This document shows positions 11,601 to 23,335 of a stretch of DNA of 64,000 nt, piece by piece (position 1 is the first letter of the stretch; every line of letters starts with the position of its first letter). Source of the stretch: Manduca sexta. Taxonomy: Eukaryota > Arthropoda > Insecta > Lepidoptera > Sphingidae. The notes below the pieces were generated by a model. It did not search any database. It was given only the letters and a program-made list of their open reading frames with translations, and was not told the origin of the DNA. A program made the translations under genes and the position numbers. Location of the stretch: positions 2,356,001 to 2,420,000 of the forward strand of contig NC_051142.1 of NCBI RefSeq assembly GCF_014839805.1, written 5' to 3'.

Positions 11601-11815
11601 AATGGTAAGTCGAGTGGGGTCCAAAAGAATGTCGACTGACGAGAGATGATTACCCCTCGGCAGTTGATACAATTATGCCGGCCCATTGGAACCGGATATA
11701 CACAGGCATCCCGGCAAACGACACACTAACATCCGCAACTATGGCGAGTTTAACACCTTGTGTACGGTGGTCACTATCCGGGCGGATATAAAATATATCC
11801 TATCATCATCAATAA
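11601..11815 (+). repeat. Interspersed repeat family D
   Basis: Core blocks are 'tgtcgactgacgagagatga', 'ttacccctcggcag', 'acaattatgccggcc', 'aaccggatatacaca', 'tgtacggtgg' and 'gatataaaatatatcc'. The family recurs at 21481-21660, 40672-40878, 42955-43062 and 53001-53176 (plus) and at 27553-27755 and 46592-46700 (minus). The consensus looks noncoding; the 76-codon plus frame at 11686-11916 is a chance reading of it. Confidence 0.7.
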
Positions 11816-12139
11816 AGGTACAGTCTAATTCTAACAATAGTCCTGGGACCTGGCCTAAAGAAGTGAGATCTACTAGATGTGAATGTAAGGACTGTGAATC
11901 CAGAACAAACTATTGAATCATTGTTTATTGGCAACAAAACGTCTTGTTTATTTGGGTTATGCTTGTTTCATTTTGTTATAATGTTAAGTCCAAATTTTTT
12001 TTCGTATGCCAGCCGACGAGCTAGTTGGTCATTATTTATTCATCTACCTATCAAAATTCTAAATGTGCTAATCTAAGAGCTACTAAACGGATTGGATCTT
12101 TTTTTCACTAAGAGGTATCTACTAATCTACATTACTCCA

Positions 12140-12317
12140 GGGGCCTTATTCTCTATCCCGCACGTTATTTTGACAGTGCGTAACAAGCACGTAACACAAC
12201 GCGTCATGTTTAGGACTATAGAAATTTGCCTTACAGAATACCATTCCACGCACATTTCTCGAAAATAACATGACACGGCCGCATACGCGTTTACACTAAC
12301 ATACAGAATAAGGGCCC
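12140..12317. mobile_element. Small MITE with GGGGCCTTATTCT-type inverted termini
   Basis: The left end GGGGCCTTATTCTCTAT (12140) and the inverted right end GGGCCCTTATTCTGTAT (ending 12317) form about 17-bp terminal inverted repeats with 2 mismatches. 'gtcatgtt' recurs inverted inside. It is 178 bp with no coding capacity. I could not identify a clear target-site duplication. Confidence 0.6.
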
Positions 12318-12914
12318 AGAATGCTTAGACTACTTTTTATCCCAGAAAAACGTTTTCACACGAGCGAAGCCACCTACACATAGTCAATAAAATTAATAAT
12401 TATTCATACAATTTTTTCCAATCAGTGCAATAATTGTTCACATGTAAGTTCACTGGCACGTCGGTTAGCTCACCAGACCTCTGGCCTCCTCGGACCACTA
12501 ACGAGTGCAAGTGCCAGAGATCAATTACCAATTATAAACTAATCGAATCTCATTACATCACTTGCTTAAATTAACAAGCACAGTCAGCCATAAAATTATC
12601 TAAACTAACTCAGAATTTCAAATCACCTTTAAACTTTCGTGCCCTTATCAAAACGTTGTTTCCTCACTAAAACATACTTCAATGGTTTTAATTATGATAA
12701 AAAAACAATACTTATTGCGATTTAAGTTAATATGCAGAGGAGTTTTTTTTTTATTTGTTCAGCTGCAATCGGAATTCATGTTCTTATTTCTTTATACTAT
12801 TATGTAATATACAACTGATTGGACAAGACGAGCAAATATCTCACCTAAAACCCTTTGGAGCAACGCAACTTCTGTCCGTAAACAGGTGGGCAAACCACCT
12901 AGAACCCGTGCCGG

Positions 12915-13130
12915 AATTATATTTTTTATGAGTGCCACTTTATTTCCGCTGCTCCATGTAGGTAGGTTTATGTATATATGTAGGTTTCTAAAATACTTAA
13001 TAATTTTCCATTTGTTTGTATTATGGAAGTCACTAAAGTTAAATAAACGAATGATTAATTAAATCGAGTGAGCGTCCTCTGAAATCTGCCGCCCCTAAGA
13101 GGCTGCCGCCCATAGGCTGCGGCCTAAATT
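12915..13130 (+). repeat. Interspersed repeat family H, copy 1
   Basis: An inverted second copy lies at 26835-27055. Shared blocks include 'gagtgagcgtcctctgaaat', 'ctgccgcccataggc', 'gaatgattaattaaatcga' and 'actttatttccgc'. It appears noncoding. The two copies face opposite directions about 14 kb apart. Confidence 0.65.
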
Positions 13131-13805
13131 ATTAAGAATAAATATTCGACACTAACACTTAAACGAACAGACAGACTTAGATCAGTTCTTTAATGTTTAA
13201 TGACGACAGTCATTTAAACCAAAACATGTAAATAAACACTGCTGCGTAGCTATGGGAATAGACAAAGATTATGAACAATTGTTTCGACCATAATAGTTGA
13301 TAGAGTGCACGCACAACTATGATAACGCCAGACGCATACGTGCGTAATCTGTAAGCCAGTGTCAATTAGCAGTGTTTTACGTCTCATTCTCCGTATGAAA
13401 ATAAATAATTATTTTGTTAGTCAAAGCATACGCATTTTCAATAAACTTCCCATGTAATAAAGCCAATTGTTATTTTAAAAAAGAATTAATACAAGTAAAA
13501 TTTGACAGATCATGTTGCTGAGTTAAGTATTTTAAGTTTGTATTCACAATCAATCCTACGAGGACTCATAATGCGAAGCGCATATAATCTAATTCGTAAT
13601 CCTAAGAATATATTTTGTCCAACATCGAACTGAAAGTAGTCTCATAACAATATTAGCTAATTAGTTATCATAGAGCCCCACTCTATACTAAGCTTAGAAC
13701 GATAATGGCTCATGCCGAATGCACTGAGGAATAGACTAGCATAGCTGTGCTGTCTACACTTATTTAAATCAATTGATAATTAATTTCACAAGTTATTTAC
13801 CGCCA
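13131..13805. other. No gene seen
   Basis: AT-rich sequence between a repeat and a Helitron, with no recognised features. Confidence 0.4.
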
Positions 13806-14093
13806 TCTATATATATAAAAATGAATCCCTATTTCCCTTGGTCACGCCATCACGCGTGAACGGCTGGACCGATTTCACTATTTTTTGTTGTTGTGTTTGT
13901 TATTGTCAGGAGAAGGTTCTTATGAAAGAAAAAAATCAAAAAATTGCGCGGAAAATTAGAAAATTTAAGAAAACTTAACGAAAATATTAATTTTATATAA
14001 CTGTCAATTGTTTGAAATAACTGTCAGCAAATGACTGAATGTTTCATTTTCAATTCATAGTTAAGACGCGACAAAGTCTATCGGGTTAGCTAG
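13806..14093 (+). mobile_element. Non-autonomous Helitron, sister of 4101-4366
   Basis: It starts 5'-TCTATATATATAAAAATG and ends GGGTTAGCTAG-3', between A13805 and T14094. GAC-GCGACAAA-GTC near the 3' end is the candidate terminal hairpin. The 288-bp copy has no open frame. Confidence 0.8.
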
Positions 14094-14104
14094 TTTTTAA
14101 TAAA

Positions 14105-14245
14105 TGACACCAATAGTTTATTTCGATAACTCAAAAAATGAACCAATCAGAACAAGTCAATTGTAAATGCTTACAAATAAGTTTTTTTGATTGGTTCATT
14201 CTCGGAATCGGTTCGATGATTGGAATCGGTTATTGAAAACGGCTG
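14105..14245. repeat. MITE-like inverted repeat, related to 1265-1450
   Basis: 'aaatgaaccaatcagaac' on the left is mirrored by 'gattggttcatt' on the right, with 'gattggaatcgg' following. Boundaries are uncertain. Confidence 0.4.
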
Positions 14246-15580
14246 TTAGATGTATCAGAGCAGCGCCTGACTCGACAAAACATAGCGTCTAAAAGAAATT
14301 TATAAAAACACCAACCAACAGCCCAACATTTATGCAAAACATTTGATTGACTCGCCAACATTTGTCACACAAGCCAAGGCCCCGGACCCGCGTCCGCGTC
14401 AATCATGATAGGGTATTGTGGCTGATGTCGGCCCGAATTGGACAATTGTGTGTGTCAGTACCAATTGACATCGGCCAGTGAATGCTTACGACACTACAAT
14501 GCACAGGAACTGCGTCTTGCGTTTGTAGAGGATGCGACTCTTGACAAGTGTTATCTGCCGTGTTTATATGCAAAGTATTGGATCAAAATGTTTGCTAACA
14601 CAAGTTTCAGTGGACCTGATATCAAATAGATATTATACAGGATCATTTTGACATTGCGTTAGAAAAAAAAACACAAACTTATCTTCATAAAAATAACACA
14701 ATAAATGACTCAAATCGCAGATGTAAAATAATAAAATGGCAGTTTGAACGAAATAAATATCAATATAAAGTAATTTTTATTTTATAGGTCGAAGCCGAGA
14801 ACCTCAACACGGCAGTAGAACCGCATCATTTTGGTAGTCCGAATTATTTTCGGCTTTAAAATCGGCGGATTGCCTTATTCACTCTCCATATATGCTTAGT
14901 CAAGTATCAAGTAACAAAGACGTTGCGATCGCCGGTTGCCACAATTATAAGTACCAGTATGTTTTACTGGGTATGGTACCTATGCCGGTCTCCCAATCCG
15001 TAGCCTCGGACCACCTTGGACCTGATAGGTCAATTTCTAACTACTAGATCCAAAGATAGAGAGTAGGATCGTTTATTGAAATTAGCCAATCATCGGATAC
15101 TGTCCAAAGAAAAATATTCATTAAGTTTATATTATTATTTAATTCATGTTTATGTTGTGGTGAGTATATTTATTTTTATACGTGGTTCGTCATAGCATTC
15201 CTTACCTGCCGCCTCTTGTTTGTTATGTAAATAATTAACAATACATTTAACAAAGGCAAGAGTAAGCAATAATATGACTAATAATATTATTTGACTGACT
15301 AGCTTGTTTCTGACTAATTTGTTTCTGTTAATAAGTCTACACATGATAGAGGCAATTACGGTACTCGCGCGTAGCTGAGATTATATTCGTCCCAAAATGT
15401 GACAGCAGACGAGTATTTAGGAAGAATCATATTGAGCACAAATTCTGATCACGGAAAAGAAAATAGTTTTATTATTTACAAAACTTGAAGTGATTATTGT
15501 TACCCAGCTTCATAATACAACACAAAACAGTCTTTAATGCTATTCCAATACACATTACACAGCCAAGCACTGGCAAAGGC
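14246..15580. other. No gene seen
   Basis: Short frames at 14438-14629 (plus) and 15150-15344 (minus) have no family resemblance. The minus frame is hydrophobic only because the DNA is AT-rich. I see no splice-bounded exon. Confidence 0.35.
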
Positions 15581-15584
15581 TCCA

Positions 15585-15715
15585 TATAACCTTCCTACCG
15601 GCTACCGGCTTCCCCTTATGTAGAATCTAATTATCATTAGAACGATTTGCACACCGCATTTATGCATAATAGTACCTATATGTTGTGTCCGTTTCCCTTT
15701 CGCCACTGCACCCAA
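15585..15715. repeat. Interspersed repeat family F
   Basis: Blocks 'ggcttccccttatgtagaat', 'aattatcattagaacgattt', 'gcatttatgcataatagtac' and 'atatgttgtgtcc' match 9565-9740 and 63645-63795. Confidence 0.6.
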
Positions 15716-15744
15716 GTACCCTATCTTTGGAAGTATAATGCAAC

Positions 15745-15870
15745 TGAAATTAAACTACTTTTCGGATTCTATCGCGGTTTTTTATATCTTAGTTTTCTCC
15801 CGACGTTTTGAAGACTGCAGCTTTCATGGTCACGGGGGGGACATGAAGGCTGCAAAGTAGTTTAATTTCA
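15745..15870. mobile_element. Short hairpin MITE with TGAAATTAAACTACTTT termini
   Basis: TGAAATTAAACTACTTT at 15745 is repeated inverted, ending at 15870. Inside, 'gcagctttcatg' is mirrored by 'catgaaggctgc' around a run of G. Hairpin elements with this 'cgacgttttgaagactgcag' core are common in Lepidoptera. This 126-bp copy has a shortened right arm. Confidence 0.55.
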
Positions 15871-16376
15871 ATGTCTAACATTCGCGTAAATATAAGAAAT
15901 CATTAGTATAATGCAACGGTACACATAATACTCATTTACCAATAAAAAAACAACTATTTGAATAACCTCTTTTTTTAAAACCCGTTAAAAAAACACGAGT
16001 ATTTCTCAAACAAAATACAATATAGTATTGACTCTTAATAATATAATAATAATATCAGCCGCCGCTTATTGACTCTTAAACATAATAAATTTTACAGTAA
16101 ACCTATGCAATGCCGATACAGAGATTACATTTCACAGGTCTCCCCTATTCGGGGTTCTGAGCCTACATTTACGCTCCGATCAATCTGGTTGTATTTGTAC
16201 GGTTTCATCGACACGATGGCTTTTAACTTTCTATCCGAAAAAGCGCTGGTTCAAATGGAACTACATATCATATTCCTGAACACTATTGCCTGCTGCACAC
16301 ACGGTAAAAAAACTAACTGCATAGTGAAAAAAAACTAGCTGGTAATAACCAAATTCCAATATAAAATTCAATCCAT

Positions 16377-16483
16377 ACTAGGCCAGCGTGGTGGACTAAG
16401 GCCTAATCCCTCTCAGTAGTAGAGGAGGCCCGTGCTCAGCAGTGGGCAAGTATATAATACAGGGCTGATATTATTATTATTAT
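16377..16483 (+). mobile_element. tRNA-derived SINE (family A), 3' fragment, plus orientation
   Basis: 'ccagcgtggtggactaaggc', 'agtagaggaggcccgtgctc' and a terminal (ATT)n tract match the tail half of the 7189-7525 SINE in the opposite orientation. The tRNA head is missing (5'-truncated). Confidence 0.65.
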
Positions 16484-16976
16484 AAAATAAAGTGAACCAA
16501 CGAATGTGGACTATGTTATATTTGATATTAAAATTGCTTCCATTATACTTATTTATAGTATAGATGTTTTTTTTTTTGGGATCTGCCGCTGTTTTCACCT
16601 GGGGTACCCTGCTAACGGTGTACAAGCGATCCTCCGGCTTAGCGACCACGATAGTCCCAATGAAGATTTGGTGGGCCCTACCGCTATCACTGAGGGTACC
16701 AGCGGACGGTACGCTGGCAACACGACGGTACACTTACAGAAAAAATAATACAGAATAAAGTTGCAATAATGTTTTCCCCGAAACGTTATATTATGCTAAA
16801 AACGCTGCAACGATTGCGTCATCTATAGCATCACGTCCCAAAACACGTTCCGAGCGTCGAAAAATGTTTTTATTTCTAACAATGGACGCGATTGTTACAA
16901 TTTTAATCTGCGTTGACAATTCCATACAATAAAACTGCGAAATCTTTTAATACATCTGATTGAAATTTGTTGATTG

Positions 16977-17474
16977 ATAGTACGAGATCCCACTGCAGAA
17001 TTAGTGCACTCATCGAGTACATGTTAAAAACTACATTCTTACAGATTTTTATGCTTAGAAGAATATATATCTACTAGGTTGCCTATTAAAACTTGGCCGC
17101 AAATATTTTTAATTAAATTATTGTTAATTGATTTTTCGGAAAACATTTCATTCATTTTTTTTTCAAATAAAATAGCGTCCACTTCATGACAATACACATA
17201 AAGACTCTGAAAAACCACGGTTGCCGTTGCGCACTTGGCCGCACCTCTTCGCAGCCAGATGTAAGCAGGTATGACTATGATACATTTACTCGTTCATAAT
17301 GTATATTTATTAGCTATACATCAAATTAAAGCTGAATTTTTTCTGTTGATCATGATACACGGTTGCCTAATTAAATCTGGCCGCAAATAAGGGTTGCCGA
17401 CTCTTAAAAATGATAAATATTGAAGGTAGAGTGAAAGAGAGCTAGCGCGTTATATTACCAGTCAGAAAAGGATA
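16977..17474 (+). repeat. Left arm of the long inverted repeat
   Basis: It contains 'ttggccgcaaatatttttaa', 'cttgaccgc'-free 'gaagaggtgcggccaagtgc' in reverse, and 'gagtgaaagagagctagcgc'. Reverse-complemented it matches 18321-18816 with only scattered substitutions. The inner boundary is sharp, after 'gtcagaaaaggata'. Confidence 0.8.
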
Positions 17475-17807
17475 GCGAGTACTAGCTGTACGACACTTTT
17501 GAGCCATTGCGCATACGCCTGATGATCGTGTTCTCAACCACCAGTTAAAACAATAGTAGATACAACTTAATAAATACTCCAAAAAAAAGTCTTCTCAAAA
17601 TGATAAATGTAAAAATTACCACAATAAATTACTATCCATTAAAAATAAAATTAGGGTTACTCACGTAAAATAAAATTTTATTGTGCAAGTACTGTTTGAG
17701 TAAATATTATATTTTATTCAAGTATTCAATAACTTATTACATATAAATGAAGCATTTAAGTAACTCAAAAATTAAACAAACGTATCTTATCTATCCGTAA
17801 ATTTTAT

Positions 17808-17985
17808 TTAAAAATCTGAACCATCAGAGCTTTCATTTTCACTATCATAGAAGCTATCACTTTCATAACTTTCATCGCTAGAAATATCATAATCATCGTC
17901 ATTATCGGAAGATTTGTTCGTGGAATCACAGAGAACATTTTCAACTTGCATTGGAGCTGAATCTCCCAGAAACCATGTAGAATTC
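17808..17985 (-). pseudogene. Acidic C-terminal continuation in a shifted frame
   Basis: On the minus strand this stretch is open in the frame next to the 17941-18258 frame and encodes a D/E/S-rich tail (DNDDDYDISSDESYESDSF type) ending in TAA at 17808-17810. A compositionally biased tail ending exactly at a poly-A signal suggests it is the true C-terminus of the same protein, now separated by a one-base shift. Confidence 0.45.
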
Positions 17986-18258
17986 TTCTGTATCTTTATG
18001 CTTTAAAACTGTAATTTTTTTAAGACACGCTGTATGATATCCAAAGTCATAGGTAGATTCAATTGTTAATATAATATCATTGTATTTATATTTTATTTTA
18101 CGACGAAATAATAACATTAGCAAACACTTTTTGAATGATGCATCATCAAAGTCAAGTACATTGCATTTTTTCTCACACAGAAAACACGCCTTCATCTTCA
18201 TGAATTTTATTCGAAGTTTATTAACCCATTTAGCATCGGAATGTTTGCCGGCAAACAT
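17941..18258 (-). CDS. Cys/His-cluster protein of the long-TIR element, first reading frame
   Basis: This is a 105-codon open frame starting with ATG at 18258, inside the unique centre of the 16977-18816 element. It is lysine-rich. It carries CFLCEKKC near residues 25-32 and GYHTACLKK near residues 73-81, a Cys/His arrangement that could bind a metal ion, as in many small zinc-binding domains of insect transposon proteins. The frame ends early at 17941. In the neighbouring frame an open stretch continues across the overlap and ends in a strongly acidic serine/aspartate-rich tail at 17808, just where a AATAAA signal (17803-17808) begins. So either the gene is frameshifted near 17985 or a small intron exists. 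I do not recognise the family and assign no function. Confidence 0.55.
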   Translation of the reverse strand: MFAGKHSDAKWVNKLRIKFMKMKACFLCEKKCNVLDFDDASFKKCLLMLLFRRKIKYKYNDIILTIESTYDFGYHTACLKKITVLKHKDTEEFYMVSGRFSSNAS

Positions 18259-18320
18259 GACAGCTACATGACGTGTGTCACGGGAATATAACCTTATTAT
18301 GTACTACATGCTATGTATGT

Positions 18321-18816
18321 TATCCTTTTCTGACTGGTAATATAACGCGCTAGCTCTCTTTCACTCTACCTTCAATATTTATCATTTTTAAGAGTCGGCA
18401 ACCCTTATTTGCGGCCAGATTTAATTAGGCAACCGTGTATCATGATCAACAAAAAATTCAGCTTTAATTTGATGTATAGCTAATAAATATACATTATGAA
18501 CGAGTAAATGTATCATAGTCATACCTGCTTACACCTGGCTGCGAAGAGGTGCGGCCAAGTGCGCAACGGCAGCCGTGGTTTTTCAGAGTCTTTATGTGTA
18601 TTGTCATGAAGTGGACGATATTTTATTTGAAAAACAAATGAATGAAATGTTTTCCGAAAAATCAATTAACAATAATTTAATTAAAAATATTTGCGGCCAA
18701 GTTTTAATAGGCAACCTAGTAGATATATATTCTTCTAAGCATAAATATGTGTAAGAATGTAGTTTTTAACATGTACTCGATGAGCGCACTAATTCTGCAG
18801 CGGGATCTTAGACTAT
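18321..18816 (-). repeat. Right arm of the long inverted repeat
   Basis: Reverse complement of 16977-17474. The inner boundary is 'tatccttttctgac' at 18321. The high identity of the arms implies a young insertion or gene-conversion between arms. Confidence 0.8.
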
Positions 18817-18837
18817 GAGGGTTTTGCTATTATATTA

Positions 18838-19091
18838 AACATACATACACACACTGACGCCTTCAATCCCCGGAGGGGTAGACAGAGACATAACTGGTGG
18901 TATACGTATACGTTATACGTATTCCATCCCGTGATGTGATAGAGGGCGAGCCTGTCGCCGTAACAAACCCAAATTCCAGACTCCAGGCTGATACCGGCTA
19001 AAATCCAATATCACTGCCCGACCCGGGGATCGAATACCAGACCTCAGCTGTACAGTCTTACCGTAATATTACTACGCCTCCGACGCAGTCA
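18838..19091 (-). mobile_element. tRNA-derived SINE (family B)
   Basis: The stretch runs 'gacgccttcaatccccgg' at the tail end, then 'gtgatgtgatagagggcgag', 'ccagactccaggctgatac', 'cccgacccggggatcgaata' and a head 'gccggaggcg'-like end. It matches 8601-8855. It sits 20 bp right of the long-TIR element. Confidence 0.65.
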
Positions 19092-21480
19092 AACATATGT
19101 CCATAAAAAAATAATATTGCATAAAATATTTGAATCAATTCAATGCTGGCGCAACTACAAAGAAGAAAGAATCTTGTTACATAAAATCTATATAAGGAAG
19201 AGGATCAGTAGTCCAACTGTATTCAAATATACGAATAGCGGAGTCGACCGAATAGCGGTAAACCCGACGGACAACGGCCCATGTACAAAGTGCAAAGAAC
19301 AATATCTTACTTTGTACGACGTCGCAAATGTCTACAGACAGACACAATATGCAAATAAATATATTATTAACCAAATAACATATTACACGTATCAAATAGC
19401 AGATCCTCGCTCACGCTTGACACCCAATGAGAACCACAAGGAAACAAAATTGTGAAAATATAATTATATTGTTGTTAAATCATTAGAAAAGAAAAAAAAA
19501 CAAATCCAACCAACCAAAAATTTTCACCAATTACCATTTATAATATTAGTAAAAAACAAGACAAGATTAAACAAGCAACAATATGAAATTCTAAACTTTA
19601 CACTTTACAGTCTATGTGGTCTAGGTATTCAGTTATATAACAAAAAAAATCACAGATGTGAAACCATCCATTCCTATCAATTCAGCGTACGTTAATAACA
19701 TGTACGCGAGCCAAATGAGTTGATTGTCGAGTGGCACGGGGCCGTGATTGCCGCGCCTCCATCGTCAGAGGTCACCGATAAAATGCGACCCAGCGGCATG
19801 CAGGCTGGACCAATTGGCATGACATGATAGTTTTATTACTCTGTCAATATGTCCATAGGAATATTGGTAAAGTTTCTTTTTTTTTAATTTATTTAGGATA
19901 ACAATCGGTTACACATTATAAAATTTAAAAAAAATAAAAAATAAAAACGAATCTGTAAATGCGCAACCAGCATATCCACAGCATATAAAACGTTGAAGAT
20001 CTTATGTGTTTTGTGAGACAAACGACTACCAACTTGACCAAGGAAATGACAGTTAATCCTTAGGCATTTCGAAGCGAGACACTTTTCATAAGCTATGAAA
20101 TATACCCATAATAGATTATGGATTCTCCAATTTTTAACCCATGAATACATGAAATACTTTGATTTAAATTTACCCAGGCATACGAAAGATAAGAATCTGG
20201 ATTAACGGAATTATAAATACCAAGGCATGGGAAAGTTAATAATCTGGACTTAAAGAATTTTATAAAATAAAGTCCAAATACAAAGTAGTGGAATTGAGGA
20301 CGTTGCGTCCTTCGAGAGTCAGCTAAATTATAGATTTGGCATGCCCTAAAGTGTGTTGACCATAACGAAAAAACTTCAAATAAAAGCCTTAAAAGATACC
20401 TTAAATCTATAGTCCTGATTTTTCCCATGAATCTATAGGATGAAGAGCATCTATGGGTACAACACCCAAGGAAGGAAAGTTAAATAATAATAATATGTAT
20501 TGTAAACAAACATGTGCAACCTACTTTTTCATTACATCCATAGTATTTACAGTAATTGACACATTCTAACAAGGACATTCATTAAAAACGAGGTACTGAA
20601 TATAAATTTGTTCACATTTTTTTTTCTTTCTATAGTATTAGGCAGATAACATTGTCTATACTTTTGAAATTATCCATAACGGAAGTCACCATGGTATTGA
20701 TTATAATAGTATATAATTCATCGTAAAATATAAATATGGAAACGTTATATAAAAACGTCTAGACTTTAGAGTCTAGACCAAAGGTAACGCAATCGTTTCG
20801 CAAGTGTCCATAACAGGCTCGTCAACTTAGCTGCTCATTAAAATAAAAAAATAAATGCGTCGTAAATAACGTGCCAACGCCCATGAGGTTGCCGATAGAA
20901 AGACTGCACATTGAGAGCTTCACCTTGTATATTGTCGTGTTTTATTGTTCCGTTAATTGTACGTCATGTGATAGTGGTTTTAGGAAGATTTGCGACAGGT
21001 CAATTTAGTGCTTATTGTCCTATTGAACATTTGTATAGACCTCTAATAGTATTAGAGTTGAAATTAAGAGGGTAATAAATCTAGATAATAAACTCGAATG
21101 CGAAGTGGACGACGGTTTTCCAACAGGAGGTGTCTTGTGCGATGCGCGCAAATTTGATGTAGCTCCAATTACTATCACAATACCTTCTTTATCAAATAAC
21201 AATCCATGACGACGTCCTCTTTACCAAGTACTCACATGAACATATCGAACACGCGATCAAATATACGTATTATTGACTAAATGATGTTCATGATCAGGAA
21301 ATTGTGTGAGCATTTCAATCACGAAATTAATTCGCATCGCAAGTTCAAATACAATTAGGAAGACGCCTTACAGCCGTTATCAATAATCGATCAAAACCAC
21401 AATCTTCAATCATGTGCTGTGAATGAACAAATCAAAATTCATAGCATAGTGAGGTAAATAATAATTATTAGTACCTAAAT
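19092..21480. other. No confident gene; overlapping minus-strand open frames 19893-20428
   Basis: Two minus-strand frames (20093-20428, 111 codons; 19893-20150, 85 codons) overlap with a frame change and end in a T-rich tract. They could be a decayed coding element. I recognise no domain. A 22-bp palindrome lies at 20757-20778. The rest is AT-rich. Confidence 0.35.
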
Positions 21481-21660
21481 ATTGTGTCGACTTCATTTTC
21501 GTAAAATTTCACCCTTCACGTCACCAATCTACAGAGCGTTCCCGGAACACGACACACATACCGATCCACTATGTCGGATTTTAACACCATGTGTACGGTG
21601 GTCGCTGAGCGGATACAAAATATATCCAACGACCAGCGCACCACATTCACAGCCTACATC
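21481..21660 (+). repeat. Interspersed repeat family D
   Basis: 'tgtcgact', 'gttcccggaacacgacacac', 'tgtgtacggtggtcgctgag' and 'aaatatatcc' match 11601-11815. Confidence 0.55.
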
Positions 21661-23190
21661 ATGAACATAACGTAACCCAATAATTTCACAAGAGCGTTTC
21701 CACGCAGATGTTGCATAATGGCAAACAGGTCCGTTTGAGGGCCAAGGCGAACACGACGAGGTGCGCCTTTATCGGGTTGCACTGAACAAGACACCTGGCG
21801 CCCGCAAATGCATCACGTTTTAAAGTTATCGTACTTGAGCTCTTTAGAGCGGAGTCTGTTTTAGTTGGATTTTACTTTGGCAAGGCAAATTGACCTCTTC
21901 TGAACTATAAAAGGTATGTATAATACGTAAAAATGAATAAGACATAAGGCTTAGAATATATCGGTCAATTTCGACTTTATTGAATGTTGTTTTTGCCACA
22001 CATGTATAGCGCGACATGCATTATTTATTTTCGAGAACTGTACATTTTTGTCTAAAATGGTAAAGTATCTGAGGATAAACGCATTGATAAATGTGTTCCT
22101 AGTCTGGTGTCCGCAAATAATAATATAAAATAATGAAATGATCGCCGGTCTTGTAAATAATTTCTTACTTTGGTTATGCTAGCTAACACACGATTAGCTG
22201 GAACAACCCAAATCAATAGGAAAGCTAGGCTGCGGGCAAAACCCTGCATATATATTTGCAAAATATATATTTCTTTGGATATTTATAAAACTGATCGGAA
22301 TTTTACTTGATAATTTATCTGACAAGAAGTCAGAGGCTATCGTTAGAAACCACATTTATCTTCCGTGGCTATATCAACTGGATGGCGAGAACATAGAATA
22401 AATTTCAATAAATGTTAATTAAAAAACAACTTGAAATCTTTAATTGTATGAATTTATACATTCTATTCAAATAATGAAACTTTGTTAGGTCTATACTGTG
22501 GCTAGTATTATAGTCATAGGTCAGCTCGATTGCGAAAATACCACTGTCTGACGGTGTACATAAAACTGGCAAAGGACTTTCCTATTGCCTTTCGTATGTT
22601 CAGCGATATAGCCAAAAGTATTTGGTATTTGAGTTCAGTAAGATATGAAAATGTTATGCATGACCTTAAGGAAATTAAAATTTAACAATTAACAGAATAT
22701 AAACGACTTATTAAGAAACGACTTTATTTTATCTCTAGCGATAAATGACTGAACGATGCAAATCTCTCATACCCTAAATAAGCTCGACGAAAGACAAGTT
22801 CCCTCAGGCAAAGCAAAGTTCCTCTAATAGCGACATAAAAGCGGGCTTTTGAAAAGCTTTTTCAATCCACATCTCCGAAGACAGTGGCAAAGATGAAAGT
22901 TTGAAAAAGGTGTTTTAGCTTGCAAAACTTGACGTCTTTTTGTAGAAACAGAGCATAAGTGGACAGCTTGACGGTTCGTAACCGCTTGCCGATAACTTAT
23001 TTCAATACCGTACTTAATAATTTTGAACACACAGACTTTTTTGAACAAATAGAAATTTAAGTTCTTCGTCACATTTCATAATTATTTTATCTGTGGCCCT
23101 CAGATCATTCATTATTTAAGGAAGTCATAAAACTAATTAATTTTTACAGTGCTTGAAATTATAAACAACCACTGTTAAAACAGATAATAA
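21661..23190. other. No gene seen
   Basis: Minus frames 22052-22261 and 22824-23072 carry no recognisable domain and no strong flanking splice signals. A weak family F or C fragment may sit near 22545-22600. Confidence 0.3.
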
Positions 23191-23207
23191 TAAATTCCAA
23201 TACTCAC

Positions 23208-23262
23208 ATCCAATCCCAACAAATCCACAACACCACAGACAACCGAGAATTCCGACAACCAT
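23208..23262 (-). CDS. Possible first coding exon (signal-peptide-like) of an unidentified gene
   Basis: From an ATG at 23262 the frame runs 18 codons plus one base to a GTGAGT donor at 23207-23202. The peptide is MVVGILGCLWCCGFVGIG-like, wholly hydrophobic, as in a secretory signal peptide interrupted by an intron. A TATA-like box lies about 75 nt upstream and a GC-rich block just before it. First exons that end inside the signal peptide are usual in insect cuticle, chorion and other secreted-protein genes. I could not find the next exon to the left, so this stays a candidate only. Confidence 0.3.
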
Positions 23263-23335
23263 CGCACAGCTAAGTAAACTCGACACTTAGCCGGGAGGTG
23301 ATTTGGAGCATCTCGTTTGGTCGGTACACAAGTTC

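Larger units (their letters stand above)
16977..18816. mobile_element. 1.8-kb transposon-like element with about 490-bp terminal inverted repeats
   Basis: The two ends (16977-17474 and 18321-18816) are inverted copies of each other at very high identity over about 490 bp, starting ATAGT...AGATCCC. The centre of about 850 bp is single-copy and carries one small minus-strand gene plus a poly-A signal. Long TIRs around a short gene look like a DNA transposon, but the product is not a recognisable transposase, so it may be a non-autonomous or foldback-type element. I found no convincing target-site duplication. The arms themselves are not coding. Confidence 0.75.
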
